Positions 1 to 8,891 of a stretch of 64,000 bases of DNA are shown here, in pieces (within the stretch, counting starts at the first letter, position 1; each line of letters starts with the position of its first letter). The translations under genes were made by a program, and so were the position numbers. The stretch is from CAWIJJ01 sp963836405. GTDB taxonomy: Bacteria > Acidobacteriota > Terriglobia > Bryobacterales > Bryobacteraceae. The DNA lies in the NCBI GenBank assembly GCA_963836405.1, contig CAWIJL010000002.1, positions 186,001 through 250,000 on the forward strand. Direction: 5' to 3'. The notes below the pieces were generated by a model that was not told the DNA's origin, made no database searches, and worked only from the letters and a program-made list of their open reading frames with translations.

Positions 1-585
1 ATCAACACGGAAGGGACGCTGGGCATTCCGATACCGGTGCTGCGCGGGCTTGGCCGCGAGGCGGGGCGCGACCATGCGCTGGCCATGGAACTCTGGGATT
101 CGGGCATTCACGAGGCGCGCATTCTGGCAAGCCTGGTGGCCGATCCGGCGCGCTTGACGCGGCGCGAGGCCGACCGCTGGGTTCGGGGTTTCGATTCCTG
201 GGATGTGTGCGACCAAGTGTGCGCCAATCTCTTCCGGTATACGCCGTTTGCCATGGAGAAGGCGGCGGCGTGGGCGCGCGGCAAGCGGGAGTTCACGCGG
301 CGGGCCGGCTTTTCGCTGATGGCGGGGCTGACGGTGAAGGCGAAGGACGCGCCCGACTCGCAGTTCGAAGCCTTCCTCCCGTTGATTGCGGAGGCCGCGA
401 CGGACGAGCGGAACGTGGTGAAGAAAGCCGTGAACTGGGCGTTGCGGCAGATCGGGAAACGCAATGCGCGGCTGCGCACGAAGGCCATCGCGGCGGCGGA
501 GGAGATTGCGCGGATCGATTCGCGTGCGGCGCGCTGGATCGCCTCGGATGCGCTGCGGGAACTGCGCCGCTACGGGACTCGGTAG
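1..585 (+). CDS. DNA alkylation repair protein, AlkD-like (5' partial)
   Basis: The reading frame is open from the first base, so the gene starts upstream of the window; about 194 codons remain. The protein begins with NTEGTLGIPIPVLRGLG, which matches the family signature in which a conserved segment ends in a 'vPxLR' motif. Helical HEAT-like repeats follow, including ELWDSGIHEARILA, SWDVCDQVC and ERNVVKKAVNWALRQIGK. In AlkD-type glycosylases these helices wrap alkylated DNA and release N3- or N7-alkylpurines. The Trp-Asp (SWDVCD) and the NWALRQIGK segment are the positions expected to contact DNA. The C-terminus (ELRRYGTR, stop at 583-585) is complete. The next gene on this strand starts 300 bases downstream, so no operon link is visible. 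The family is fairly certain; the substrate is inferred. Confidence 0.85.
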   Translation: MNTEGTLGIPIPVLRGLGREAGRDHALAMELWDSGIHEARILASLVADPARLTRREADRWVRGFDSWDVCDQVCANLFRYTPFAMEKAAAWARGKREFTRRAGFSLMAGLTVKAKDAPDSQFEAFLPLIAEAATDERNVVKKAVNWALRQIGKRNARLRTKAIAAAEEIARIDSRAARWIASDALRELRRYGTR

Positions 586-884
586 CGGCCGGCGGCATTG
601 CCGATGAGGCCGCGGCACCTCCGGGCGACGGGCGATCGAAACGTCTGGACAGGTTGTGGCCCTTTATCGGGGAGAACGTCCAGAATTACGTTGAGCGCGC
701 AGGGAACCGGGGAATCGGTAAACGCTTGGCGACTTATCGTTATCCATCGGGTTCGCCTTTGCAGAAGTCGCGATAATTGCGGACCGCGACCGATCCGATG
801 GGCCTTCCACCCGGCCGTGCTCAATCACCACCTGTTGACAGATTACCGGTATGTAGATTAACGTGTGACATATGGATAGACAAC
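586..884. other. Intergenic region between alkylation repair gene and padR
   Basis: About 300 bases separate the two genes. I see no convincing coding frame, RNA gene or strong terminator. The last 50 bases hold a possible promoter for padR, listed separately. Confidence 0.5.
835..863 (+). promoter_or_regulatory. Putative promoter of the padR-permease pair
   Basis: A perfect TTGACA lies at 835-840 and a weak -10-like TTAACG at 858-863, spaced 17 bases apart and about 20 bases before the padR start. The -10 match is poor, so this is a suggestion only. Confidence 0.3.
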
Positions 885-1223
885 ATGTCGGAAACAAAAA
901 CTGAAATCCCCTATGGCACTCTCGATCTCCTCATTCTGCAAACCTTCAGTTCCATGGGTCCCATGCATGGGTACCGCCTCGCCCGCCGAATCGAGCAGGT
1001 CTCGGGCAACCTGCTTCAGTTGAACCAGGGCTCCATCTATCCCGCCTTGATCAGGCTAGAGCAGGCCGGTCTCATTCGGACAGACTGGGGTGTCTCCGAA
1101 ACGAATCGCAAAGTGAAGTTCTACTCCCTGACCCAGGCTGGCAAAAAACGCCTGAAGGCCGAAGTGACGAAATGGCATCAGACTACAACGCTGGTAGCCC
1201 TTTTCCTGGAGTCCGAGTCATGA
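885..1223 (+). CDS. PadR family transcriptional regulator
   Basis: This 112-residue protein opens with MSETKTEIPYGTLDLLIL and continues through HGYRLARRIEQ, NQGSIYPALIRLEQAGLI and the winged strand VKFYSLTQAGKKRL. That order is the standard PadR N-terminal winged-helix domain. The frame is open upstream to 777, but the ATG at 885 gives the normal family N-terminus and a normal length. The stop codon overlaps the start of the permease gene (ATGA at 1220-1223), so the two are translationally coupled. PadR next to a MacB-like permease of the 'ADOP' type is a recurring pair in Solibacter-like acidobacteria. PadR proteins usually repress their own operon until a ligand binds; the ligand here is unknown. 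Confidence 0.9.
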   Translation: MSETKTEIPYGTLDLLILQTFSSMGPMHGYRLARRIEQVSGNLLQLNQGSIYPALIRLEQAGLIRTDWGVSETNRKVKFYSLTQAGKKRLKAEVTKWHQTTTLVALFLESES

Positions 1224-3862
1224 GCAATCCGAACCTGATCCAGCGTCTTCTGGCCTCGTTGCGCCGCCGACGGATGGACAGCGAACTTGAAAACGAAATC
1301 GAGTCTCATCTCGAACTCGCCGAGCGGGACGAGATCGCTCGGGGCGTGTCGCCCAAAGACGCCCGGGCCGCCGCGCGGCGCAGCTTTGGCGGCGTCGCCC
1401 AAATGCAGGAGGAACATCGCGACGTCCGGACAGTCTTTTGGGTCGAAACCGCGCTACGCGATTTCCGCCAGGGCGTGGCGTCACTGAGACGGGATCCTAC
1501 CTTCAGCGCCATTGCCATCGGGGTGCTGGCGCTCGGCATTGGCGCCAACACAGCCATGTTTAGCCTGCTGGACGCTGTACTCTTGCGTCCGCTCCCGTTT
1601 CCAGAACCGGAGCGTATGGTCAAAGTATGGGAGACGCCTTCGCCCGGTAGCCACAACACCGCCAACGCAGCCGATTTCCTCGACTGGAAGCGGATGAATA
1701 CGGTCTTTGAGGCGCTCTCGGCCGAGAGCGGGATCACCGCCACTCTCACGGGGCAAGGCGAGCCGGAACGTTTGCCGGGCAAGCTCGTTTCGGCCGATTA
1801 TTTCCAGGTCTTCGGAGTGAAGGCGCAAATCGGACGCACTTTCGCGCCCGAAGAAGATCAGCCGGGAGCCGAACCGGTCATCCTGTTGAGCAATGGCGCT
1901 TGGCGTACCCGCTTTGGCGCCGATCCCAGCATCCTGAATCGCCGTCTTATCTTGGATGGCCAATCGCATCGCATTATTGGCATCTTACCCAAAGGCGCTT
2001 TCGATCGCGAGACCGCTCAGTTCTGGAAACCACTGGTGTTCAGTCCAGAACAGCGTACACGCGGCTTCCACTGGCTCTCGGTCTCGGGCCGGCTCCGTCC
2101 GGGAGCAACCCTTCGGCAGGCTCAACAGGAAATGCTAGCGATTGACGCCCGGTTGGCGGACTTGTCACCTCCCTGGAAACGTAACTGGGCGGTGGCTGTG
2201 GAGCCATTTACCTATATGCTGGTGGGCGACACTCTTCGCCGATCAATCTTCGTCGCGTTCGGAGCCGTTGTGATGGTCTTGCTGATCGCCTGTGCCAATG
2301 TCACAAATCTGCTGCTGGCGCGCGGGGCAACCAGGAATAAGGAGATGGCGGTACGCACAGCGCTGGGAGCCAGCCGCAGCCGGCTCGTCGCCCAGATGCT
2401 TACAGAAACCCTGGTCCTTTGCCTTGCTGGGGGCGTCGCTGGCATCGCCCTCGCCCAACTGCTCCTTCGCGCCGCCCTTCCGCTCTTCGGCGACTCCCTC
2501 CCATTTACCGCCGAACTCGGCCTGGATCAGCGCGTGCTTGCGTTCGCCGCGGCCGCGGTCCTTGGAATGACCCTCGTGATCGGCCTCGTACCGGCGCTGA
2601 AGGTCTCCATTCGAGGGATTTCCGCCTCCCTGAATCAAGCCTCGCGCGGTTCCTCGCGGTCGCACGAAGGGCTGCGCCGTATGATCGTTACCGCCGAAGT
2701 CGCTGTTTCGCTCGTTTTGATTTGCGGTGCGTCTGCTTCTTCTCAAGAGCTTGTTCAACATCCAGGCCATCAACACTGGAGTCCAGCTCGACAACATCAT
2801 CACCATGTCAGTCGAACTGCCCCTGGCCGCCTACCCCACTCCCGAAAGAGCCACCCAGTTCTTCCGCGGGGTCAACGAACGGTTGCAGGCCACGCCAGGA
2901 ATCGAGGAAGCTTCGATCGCATCCGATCCGCCGCTTCTTCGCGTGAAAGATGGCGAGGCTATGTTGACCATGGCGTTCGACAAGAGTATGGATGTCAGGT
3001 ACAAACGTGTCGGCCCAGAGTACTTTCGCACCGTTGGTATCGCCATTACTCTCCGGCCGCGGTTTCGGTCCCCAGGACGCGACCGGGGCGCCAAAAGTAG
3101 TGATCGTCAATCAGGCTCTGGCCGCGAAGCTCACCACCGATGTTCGGATTTGACAATCCTGTCGGGCGGACCGTTCGCATGGTTACTCCGCACTGGGTGA
3201 AATTGGAAGCATCCCTTGTCGAGACTGAGGTCATTGGCATCATTCGTAGTGAACTTGCCGGAAATCCGGGCAGGCCGGACGACCCGATTGCATACGTGCC
3301 GTTTGAACAGAATCCCCAACGTGGAGCCAGCTTCATCGTGCGCACCAGCGGCGACCCTATTGCGATTGTCCCGGCGATTCGCAAAGCGGTTTGGGAATTC
3401 GACCCCCATATGGCGCTTGGTGACTTGAGATCCATACAGCAGATCCGGCAACAGAGCCTCGCAGGCGCAACGCAACCGGCTTCGCTCATTGGAGCTTTTG
3501 CCCTGGTGGCCGTGCTGCTTGCAGTTCTCGGCCTCTATGGTGTACTTTCACACACCGTAATTCAACAGCGTAAGGAAATTGGAATCCGACTTGCCCTTGG
3601 AGCGTCGCCGGGAGATGTCGTCTCGCACATCCTGCGCGAGGCCCTATTCATGGTGGTTGTCGGCCTTTGTCTTGGCCTCGCGGGAGCATTGGCTCTAACC
3701 AGACTCATGAAAGGGTTGCTCTTTCAGACGCCCGCTCTCGACCCCTTAGTCCTGACCATCGGCTGCCTGGCGATGACGACTATAAGCCTGGTGGCCGCAT
3801 TCGTTCCCGCCAGCCGCGCATCGCGCATCGACCCGGTCAACGCCCTCCGCGAGGATGGCTGA
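1220..3862 (+). pseudogene. MacB-like ABC permease ('ADOP' type) with three frameshifts
   Basis: The product would be an acidobacterial FtsX/MacB-type permease of about 880 residues. The first frame (1220 to about 2730) holds the N-terminal cap (RRRRMDSELENEIESHLELA), the first membrane helix (FSAIAIGVLALGIGANTAMFS), the MacB-like periplasmic domain and the FtsX core (LIACANVTNLLLARG). The frame then moves by one base near 2730, again near 3046 (LLSGRGFGPQDATGA continues there) and again near 3140 (GFDNPVGRTVRM). After the third shift it is back in the original frame and ends normally with ASRASRIDPVNALREDG at 3862. The sequence between shifts is well conserved. This could be a recently broken gene or one with three single-base sequence errors. 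It starts inside the padR stop codon. Confidence 0.85.
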
Positions 3863-3885
3863 AATTGAGCGCTGGCTTCTGAACG

Positions 3886-3895
3886 CCCGCGACTG
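3886..3895 (+). other. Left half of the insertion target of the tandem IS91-type elements
   Basis: CCCGCGACTG directly precedes element copy 1. The other half, ACGGCGTAG, follows copy 2 at 8986-8994. Joined, they give an empty site that agrees at 17 of 19 bases with the one around copy 3. Confidence 0.6.
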
Positions 3896-3904
3896 ACGCT
3901 AGGA

Positions 3905-3979
3905 CTCTATCTGGAGTGACCCGGCGCACGCGTGCCGAGGAGCGGCGGAATCCAGACCGCCGGGTCACTTCGGATAGAG
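3905..3979. repeat. Left-end hairpin of the IS91-type element
   Basis: CTCTATCTGGAGTGACCCGG at 3905 and its continuation to 3926 pair with 3958-3979. The arms are 22 bp with two mismatches, around a 31-base loop. The same structure is at 6450-6524 and 10775-10849. It lies just inside the terminus next to the transposase 3' end, where IS91 elements carry their replication origin, so a role as origin hairpin is likely but inferred. Confidence 0.75.
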
Positions 3980-3989
3980 ACGTTTGAAG

Positions 3990-4016
3990 GAAGCCGCCCG
4001 CGTTTGCGGCGGACGC
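3990..4016. repeat. Subterminal inverted repeat, left arm
   Basis: GAAGCCGCCCGCG, then TTTG, then CGGCGGACGC. Without the TTTG this is the exact reverse complement of 6412-6434 near the right end. Equivalent arms occur in the other copies (offsets +2545 and +6870). Confidence 0.75.
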
Positions 4017-4241
4017 GGCAGGTCTATGGGTGTTGAATCGGCTTGGAGGCTGGGGCGTAGCCAGAGATGTTGGCGGAGAGGGTGCGGGTTGGGCTCGGCG
4101 ACAGCGGTGGCTGCGTCAGAGAGATTGGTCGGGGCTTGCTGAAGGTAGATTTGCGCATAGCATCTGGGCTTTTTTAAGGGGTCTGGATACACGCCTCCTG
4201 TGCGTGCCGGAGCAAGCCTGTAGCTCGTGGATGGATGGCGG

Positions 4242-5435
4242 CTATGATGTGTCAGCGACGCTCTCCCGCTCAGCAGATCTCCGGCGAATCTGTTTGGGAG
4301 TCAGCGTTTCGATGATGGCCATCGTCCCTCCACAACGCGGGCAAATCCAATTGCCAGAAGTCTTAGGTTCGGAGGGGGCCGGCGTTGTCGAGCCGATCAA
4401 GGGGTCGGCTTGCAGTAACTGCCGGCAGAGTGGCAAGAGTTCTCGGCGGCGCCGGTTCGCCAGGAAGCCGCAGAAACGGATGCGCACAAAGCCGCGAGGC
4501 AAGGTGTGGAGCAGGAACCGCCGCAAAAATTCCTCGGCGGTTACGGTCATCAAGCGTTGCTTGCCCTTGTGGGCATAGTCTTTCCAGCGGAAGGTGACCT
4601 TGCCGTCGGCAAAGTTCACGATCCGGTGATTAGAGATGGCGACGCGATGCGTGTACCGCGCCAGGTAGTGGAGGACATGTTCGGGCCCCCCGAAGGGTCG
4701 CTTGGCGTAGACCACCCAATCCTGACGGAACAGCGGACGCAGAAAAGCATGGAAAGCTTTCTGTTCGCCGAGTCCCTTGAGACTTCCGGGGAACAGCAGT
4801 TTGCCGTCACCGAAAGCTTGCTTGAGCCCGGCGACGAACTTGCCCCGAAAGACGCGGCTCAGGACTTTTACCGGCAGGAAGAATGGATAGCGTGGGTGTA
4901 CCCAGCGTTGGTGATCGGCCGAGAGACCGCCGGAGGGAATCACGCAGTGGATATGCGGGTGATGCTGGAGATTCTGTCCCCAGGTGTGAAGCACACTGAG
5001 AAACCCGATCTCCGCACCAAGATGCTTCGGATTGGCGGCAATTTCCAACAGGGTTGCGGCACTGGCGCGGAACAGGAGATCGTAGATGATTTTCTTGTTT
5101 TGCAGGGCCAGCCACGATAACTCGTGGGGAATCGTAAAAACGACGTGGACGTAGTTGACCGGCAGCAGTTCCTGACTGCGCCCGGCGAGCCACTTGTCGC
5201 GAGCGTTGGTTTGGCACTTGGGACAGTGCCTGGAGCGGCAGGAGTTGAAGGAGATGGCCTCATGGCCGCATTGGCGGCAGCGGTCCAGATGACCGCCGAG
5301 CGTAGCAGTGCGGCAATGCTCGATGGCGAACAGTACGCGGATATGCAGCCAGGTCAACCAGGACCGGCTCTTCTCGACGAAGCTGTCACCATGCGCGCGG
5401 ATGATATCGGCCACCTCGAAAGGTGGCCGTTTCAT
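4242..5435 (-). CDS. IS91 family HUH transposase (copy 1)
   Basis: This 397-residue protein is a rolling-circle transposase. Near the N-terminus is a zinc-binding cluster (C53-x2-C56, C66, H70-C71-x2-C74). The HUH metal-binding motif is HPHIH at about residues 159-163. The paired catalytic tyrosines are in HYLARYTHRVA (Y257 and Y261, spaced by four as in IS91). A C-terminal CPRCGG knuckle follows. In this family one tyrosine nicks and bonds covalently to DNA at the element origin, and the displaced strand is copied into the target. The start overlaps the end of the recombinase gene (ATGA), so the pair is probably co-translated. All three copies encode the same protein. No truncation is seen, so the enzyme is likely active. 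Confidence 0.93.
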   Translation of the reverse strand: MKRPPFEVADIIRAHGDSFVEKSRSWLTWLHIRVLFAIEHCRTATLGGHLDRCRQCGHEAISFNSCRSRHCPKCQTNARDKWLAGRSQELLPVNYVHVVFTIPHELSWLALQNKKIIYDLLFRASAATLLEIAANPKHLGAEIGFLSVLHTWGQNLQHHPHIHCVIPSGGLSADHQRWVHPRYPFFLPVKVLSRVFRGKFVAGLKQAFGDGKLLFPGSLKGLGEQKAFHAFLRPLFRQDWVVYAKRPFGGPEHVLHYLARYTHRVAISNHRIVNFADGKVTFRWKDYAHKGKQRLMTVTAEEFLRRFLLHTLPRGFVRIRFCGFLANRRRRELLPLCRQLLQADPLIGSTTPAPSEPKTSGNWICPRCGGTMAIIETLTPKQIRRRSAERESVADTS

Positions 5436-6346
5436 CTCTTGTGGAGCCTCCGCGACCGTTTCACCTGGTCCGGGCTCGACAGTTCGGCGTTATCGAGCGG
5501 GGTGCCGGCCGCCCGGAGATGGCGCTCGGAGAGATGCAGGTAAATGGAGGTGGGCTTGAGGTCGGCGTGCCCGAGCAGTGCCTGCACGGTGGGCAGATCG
5601 GCGCCCCCTTCCAGATGATGGGTGGCGAAACTGTGACGAAGCAGGTGCGGACGCACGGCTTTGGTGATGCCTGCTCGCTGCGCGGCTTCCCGGCAGGCTT
5701 CCCAAAGGACTTTGGGCGTGATCGGTTTGTCGGCACGGGAACCGTTGACGGTGCCGGGGAACAGGTAGGTCTTGGGCTTCATCCAACGCCAGTATTCACG
5801 CAGGGTCTCGAGCGCCTTTGGGCTTAATGGCACGTCGCGGTCCTTGCCGCCTTTGCCTTGGCGGATATGGATCAGCATGCGCGTACTATCGATATCCTCC
5901 ACCTTGAGGTGACACAGTTCAGCCCTGCGCATGCCAGTCGAGTAAAGCGTGATCAGCATGGCGCGATGGAACAGATTGCTGGCCGAGTCGATCAGTCGAA
6001 TCACTTCTTCCCGTGTGAGGATTATCGGTAGGCGTCGCGGCGCCTTGGGATACGGTACCTCTTCAATCGGGTATGCCCGCTTCAGCGTCTTGCAGAAGAA
6101 GAATCGCAAGGCTGCCGTACAATGGCCGACGGTGCGGACACCAAGCTTCCTTTCGTTGAGCAAGTACACCTGATAGGTGCGGATCTGTTCAGGCCCAAGC
6201 TGATCCGGAGAACGGCCGAAATGTTTTGCGAACGCCGCCACAATCCTCAGGTAGCTGTTCACGGTAGTCTGAGAGTAATTACGACGCTGGAGTTCTTCCA
6301 GCATCTGCTTGCGAAGTTGGGTCACAGGGACCTCCTTGTGACCCAC
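5432..6346 (-). CDS. Tyrosine recombinase/integrase (copy 1)
   Basis: This 304-residue protein has an N-terminal SAM-like core-binding domain (QRRNYSQTTVNSYLRIVAAFAKHF) and a C-terminal catalytic domain. Visible catalytic residues are the first Arg in STGMRRAEL (R140), Lys in GKGGKDRDVPL, the HxxR box in HLLRHSFATHHLE, His in LLGHADL and the nucleophilic Tyr in STSIYLHL-like context (written TSIYLHL here). That is the full set for XerC/D-type strand exchange. It is the upstream gene of the pair, transcribed inward from the right end of the element. A recombinase like this makes site-specific insertion plausible, and the flanks of the element support that. It may instead resolve tandem or cointegrate forms. 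Confidence 0.93.
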   Translation of the reverse strand: MGHKEVPVTQLRKQMLEELQRRNYSQTTVNSYLRIVAAFAKHFGRSPDQLGPEQIRTYQVYLLNERKLGVRTVGHCTAALRFFFCKTLKRAYPIEEVPYPKAPRRLPIILTREEVIRLIDSASNLFHRAMLITLYSTGMRRAELCHLKVEDIDSTRMLIHIRQGKGGKDRDVPLSPKALETLREYWRWMKPKTYLFPGTVNGSRADKPITPKVLWEACREAAQRAGITKAVRPHLLRHSFATHHLEGGADLPTVQALLGHADLKPTSIYLHLSERHLRAAGTPLDNAELSSPDQVKRSRRLHKR

Positions 6347-6368
6347 AAAATACCGCCGCCGTCACACC

Positions 6369-6395
6369 GTTGCCACTATCACACGGTTGCCACTA
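6369..6395 (+). repeat. Tandem 10-bp repeats upstream of the recombinase gene
   Basis: GTTGCCACTA occurs at 6369-6378 and again at 6386-6395, 17 bases apart, between the recombinase start and the element end. The same pair is in the other copies; in copy 2 the second repeat reads GTTGCCACAA. These could be protein-binding sites for the recombinase or a regulator. Confidence 0.5.
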
Positions 6396-6411
6396 CTTTT
6401 AACCACGCGTA

Positions 6412-6434
6412 GCGTCCGCCGCGCGGGCGGCTTC
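6412..6434. repeat. Subterminal inverted repeat, right arm
   Basis: GCGTCCGCCGCGCGGGCGGC plus TTC. It is the reverse complement of 3990-4016 without TTTG and is also partly self-complementary, so it could fold as a small hairpin next to the right terminus. Confidence 0.7.
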
Positions 6435-6786
6435 GTTCTAACGCTAGGACTCTATCTGGAGTGACCCGGCGCACGCGTGCTGAGGAGCGGCGGAATCCAG
6501 ACCGCCGGGTCACTTCGGATAGAGACGTTTGAAGGAAGCCGCCCGCGTTTGCGGCGGACGCGGCAGGTCTATGGGTGTTGAATCGGCTTGGAGGCTGGGG
6601 CGTAGCCAGAGATGTTGGCGGAGAGGGTGCGGGTTGGGCTCGGCGACAGCGGTGGCTGCGTCAGAGAGATTGGTCGGGGCTTGCTGAAGGTAGATTTGCG
6701 CATAGCATCTGGGCTTTTTTAAGGGGTCTGGATACACGCCTCCTGTGCGTGCCGGAGCAAGCCTGTAGCTCGTGGATGGATGGCGG

Positions 6787-7980
6787 CTATGATGTGTCAG
6801 CGACGCTCTCCCGCTCAGCAGATCTCCGGCGAATCTGTTTGGGAGTCAGCGTTTCGATGATGGCCATCGTCCCTCCACAACGCGGGCAAATCCAATTGCC
6901 AGAAGTCTTAGGTTCGGAGGGGGCCGGCGTTGTCGAGCCGATCAAGGGGTCGGCTTGCAGTAACTGCCGGCAGAGTGGCAAGAGTTCTCGGCGGCGCCGG
7001 TTCGCCAGGAAGCCGCAGAAACGGATGCGCACAAAGCCGCGAGGCAAGGTGTGGAGCAGGAACCGCCGCAAAAATTCCTCGGCGGTTACGGTCATCAAGC
7101 GTTGCTTGCCCTTGTGGGCATAGTCTTTCCAGCGGAAGGTGACCTTGCCGTCGGCAAAGTTCACGATCCGGTGATTAGAGATGGCGACGCGATGCGTGTA
7201 CCGCGCCAGGTAGTGGAGGACATGTTCGGGCCCCCCGAAGGGTCGCTTGGCGTAGACCACCCAATCCTGACGGAACAGCGGACGCAGAAAAGCATGGAAA
7301 GCTTTCTGTTCGCCGAGTCCCTTGAGACTTCCGGGGAACAGCAGTTTGCCGTCACCGAAAGCTTGCTTGAGCCCGGCGACGAACTTGCCCCGAAAGACGC
7401 GGCTCAGGACTTTTACCGGCAGGAAGAATGGATAGCGTGGGTGTACCCAGCGTTGGTGATCGGCCGAGAGACCGCCGGAGGGAATCACGCAGTGGATATG
7501 CGGGTGATGCTGGAGATTCTGTCCCCAGGTGTGAAGCACACTGAGAAACCCGATCTCCGCACCAAGATGCTTCGGATTGGCGGCAATTTCCAACAGGGTT
7601 GCGGCACTGGCGCGGAACAGGAGATCGTAGATGATTTTCTTGTTTTGCAGGGCCAGCCACGATAACTCGTGGGGAATCGTAAAAACGACGTGGACGTAGT
7701 TGACCGGCAGCAGTTCCTGACTGCGCCCGGCGAGCCACTTGTCGCGAGCGTTGGTTTGGCACTTGGGACAGTGCCTGGAGCGGCAGGAGTTGAAGGAGAT
7801 GGCCTCATGGCCGCATTGGCGGCAGCGGTCCAGATGACCGCCGAGCGTAGCAGTGCGGCAATGCTCGATGGCGAACAGTACGCGGATATGCAGCCAGGTC
7901 AACCAGGACCGGCTCTTCTCGACGAAGCTGTCACCATGCGCGCGGATGATATCGGCCACCTCGAAAGGTGGCCGTTTCAT
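6787..7980 (-). CDS. IS91 family HUH transposase (copy 2)
   Basis: The protein is the same 397 residues as the transposase at 4242-5435, with zinc cluster, HPHIH motif and Y257/Y261 pair all present. It overlaps the recombinase stop by 4 bases. The DNA upstream of its left-end hairpin is the right end of copy 1 rather than host DNA, so any strand replicated from the copy 2 origin could run through copy 1. Confidence 0.93.
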   Translation of the reverse strand: MKRPPFEVADIIRAHGDSFVEKSRSWLTWLHIRVLFAIEHCRTATLGGHLDRCRQCGHEAISFNSCRSRHCPKCQTNARDKWLAGRSQELLPVNYVHVVFTIPHELSWLALQNKKIIYDLLFRASAATLLEIAANPKHLGAEIGFLSVLHTWGQNLQHHPHIHCVIPSGGLSADHQRWVHPRYPFFLPVKVLSRVFRGKFVAGLKQAFGDGKLLFPGSLKGLGEQKAFHAFLRPLFRQDWVVYAKRPFGGPEHVLHYLARYTHRVAISNHRIVNFADGKVTFRWKDYAHKGKQRLMTVTAEEFLRRFLLHTLPRGFVRIRFCGFLANRRRRELLPLCRQLLQADPLIGSTTPAPSEPKTSGNWICPRCGGTMAIIETLTPKQIRRRSAERESVADTS

Positions 7981-8891
7981 CTCTTGTGGAGCCTCCGCGA
8001 CCGTTTCACCTGGTCCGGGCTCGACAGTTCGGCGTTATCGAGCGGGGTGCCGGCCGCCCGGAGATGGCGCTCGGAGAGATGCAGGTAAATGGAGGTGGGC
8101 TTGAGGTCGGCGTGCCCGAGCAGTGCCTGCACGGTGGGCAGATCGGCGCCCCCTTCCAGATGATGGGTGGCGAAACTGTGACGAAGCAGGTGCGGACGCA
8201 CGGCTTTGGTGATGCCTGCTCGCTGCGCGGCTTCCCGGCAGGCTTCCCAAAGGACTTTGGGCGTGATCGGTTTGTCGGCACGGGAACCGTTGACGGTGCC
8301 GGGGAACAGGTAGGTCTTGGGCTTCATCCAACGCCAGTATTCACGCAGGGTCTCGAGCGCCTTTGGGCTTAATGGCACGTCGCGGTCCTTGCCGCCTTTG
8401 CCTTGGCGGATATGGATCAGCATGCGCGTACTATCGATATCCTCCACCTTGAGGTGACACAGTTCAGCCCTGCGCATGCCAGTCGAGTAAAGCGTGATCA
8501 GCATGGCGCGATGGAACAGATTGCTGGCCGAGTCGATCAGTCGAATCACTTCTTCCCGTGTGAGGATTATCGGTAGGCGTCGCGGCGCCTTGGGATACGG
8601 TACCTCTTCAATCGGGTATGCCCGCTTCAGCGTCTTGCAGAAGAAGAATCGCAAGGCTGCCGTACAATGGCCGACGGTGCGGACACCAAGCTTCCTTTCG
8701 TTGAGCAAGTACACCTGATAGGTGCGGATCTGTTCAGGCCCAAGCTGATCCGGAGAACGGCCGAAATGTTTTGCGAACGCCGCCACAATCCTCAGGTAGC
8801 TGTTCACGGTAGTCTGAGAGTAATTACGACGCTGGAGTTCTTCCAGCATCTGCTTGCGAAGTTGGGTCACAGGGACCTCCTTGTGACCCAC
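7977..8891 (-). CDS. Tyrosine recombinase/integrase (copy 2)
   Basis: The protein is identical to the recombinase at 5432-6346, with all catalytic residues retained. Its upstream region (8892-8985) carries the variant second repeat GTTGCCACAA. That is the only difference I see that could affect its expression relative to the other copies. Confidence 0.93.
   Translation of the reverse strand: MGHKEVPVTQLRKQMLEELQRRNYSQTTVNSYLRIVAAFAKHFGRSPDQLGPEQIRTYQVYLLNERKLGVRTVGHCTAALRFFFCKTLKRAYPIEEVPYPKAPRRLPIILTREEVIRLIDSASNLFHRAMLITLYSTGMRRAELCHLKVEDIDSTRMLIHIRQGKGGKDRDVPLSPKALETLREYWRWMKPKTYLFPGTVNGSRADKPITPKVLWEACREAAQRAGITKAVRPHLLRHSFATHHLEGGADLPTVQALLGHADLKPTSIYLHLSERHLRAAGTPLDNAELSSPDQVKRSRRLHKR

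Larger units (their letters stand above)
3896..6440 (-). mobile_element. IS91-type element with tyrosine recombinase, copy 1 (left member of tandem pair)
   Basis: This is the first of three near-identical 2545-bp units. It contains, on the minus strand, a tyrosine recombinase gene overlapping an IS91-type HUH transposase gene by 4 bases. The unit starts with ACGCTAGG and ends with CGGCTTCGTTC plus two variable bases, and copy 2 follows with no gap. A 22-bp inverted repeat (two mismatches) at 3905-3926/3958-3979 forms a large hairpin at the left end, near the transposase 3' end. Subterminal 23-bp inverted repeats lie at 3990-4016 and 6412-6434. Copies 1 and 3 are the same at the two positions where copy 2 differs (3936 C, 6394 T). 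The near identity implies recent spread. Confidence 0.9.

Noticed and set aside
3965..4192. A 75-codon minus-strand frame at the left end of each IS91-type element
   Set aside because: It lies over the hairpin and inverted repeat, has no start context or known domain, and is better explained as structured DNA of the element end.
4030..4578. A 182-codon plus-strand frame in each element
   Set aside because: It is antisense to the transposase gene and shows no protein-like motif.
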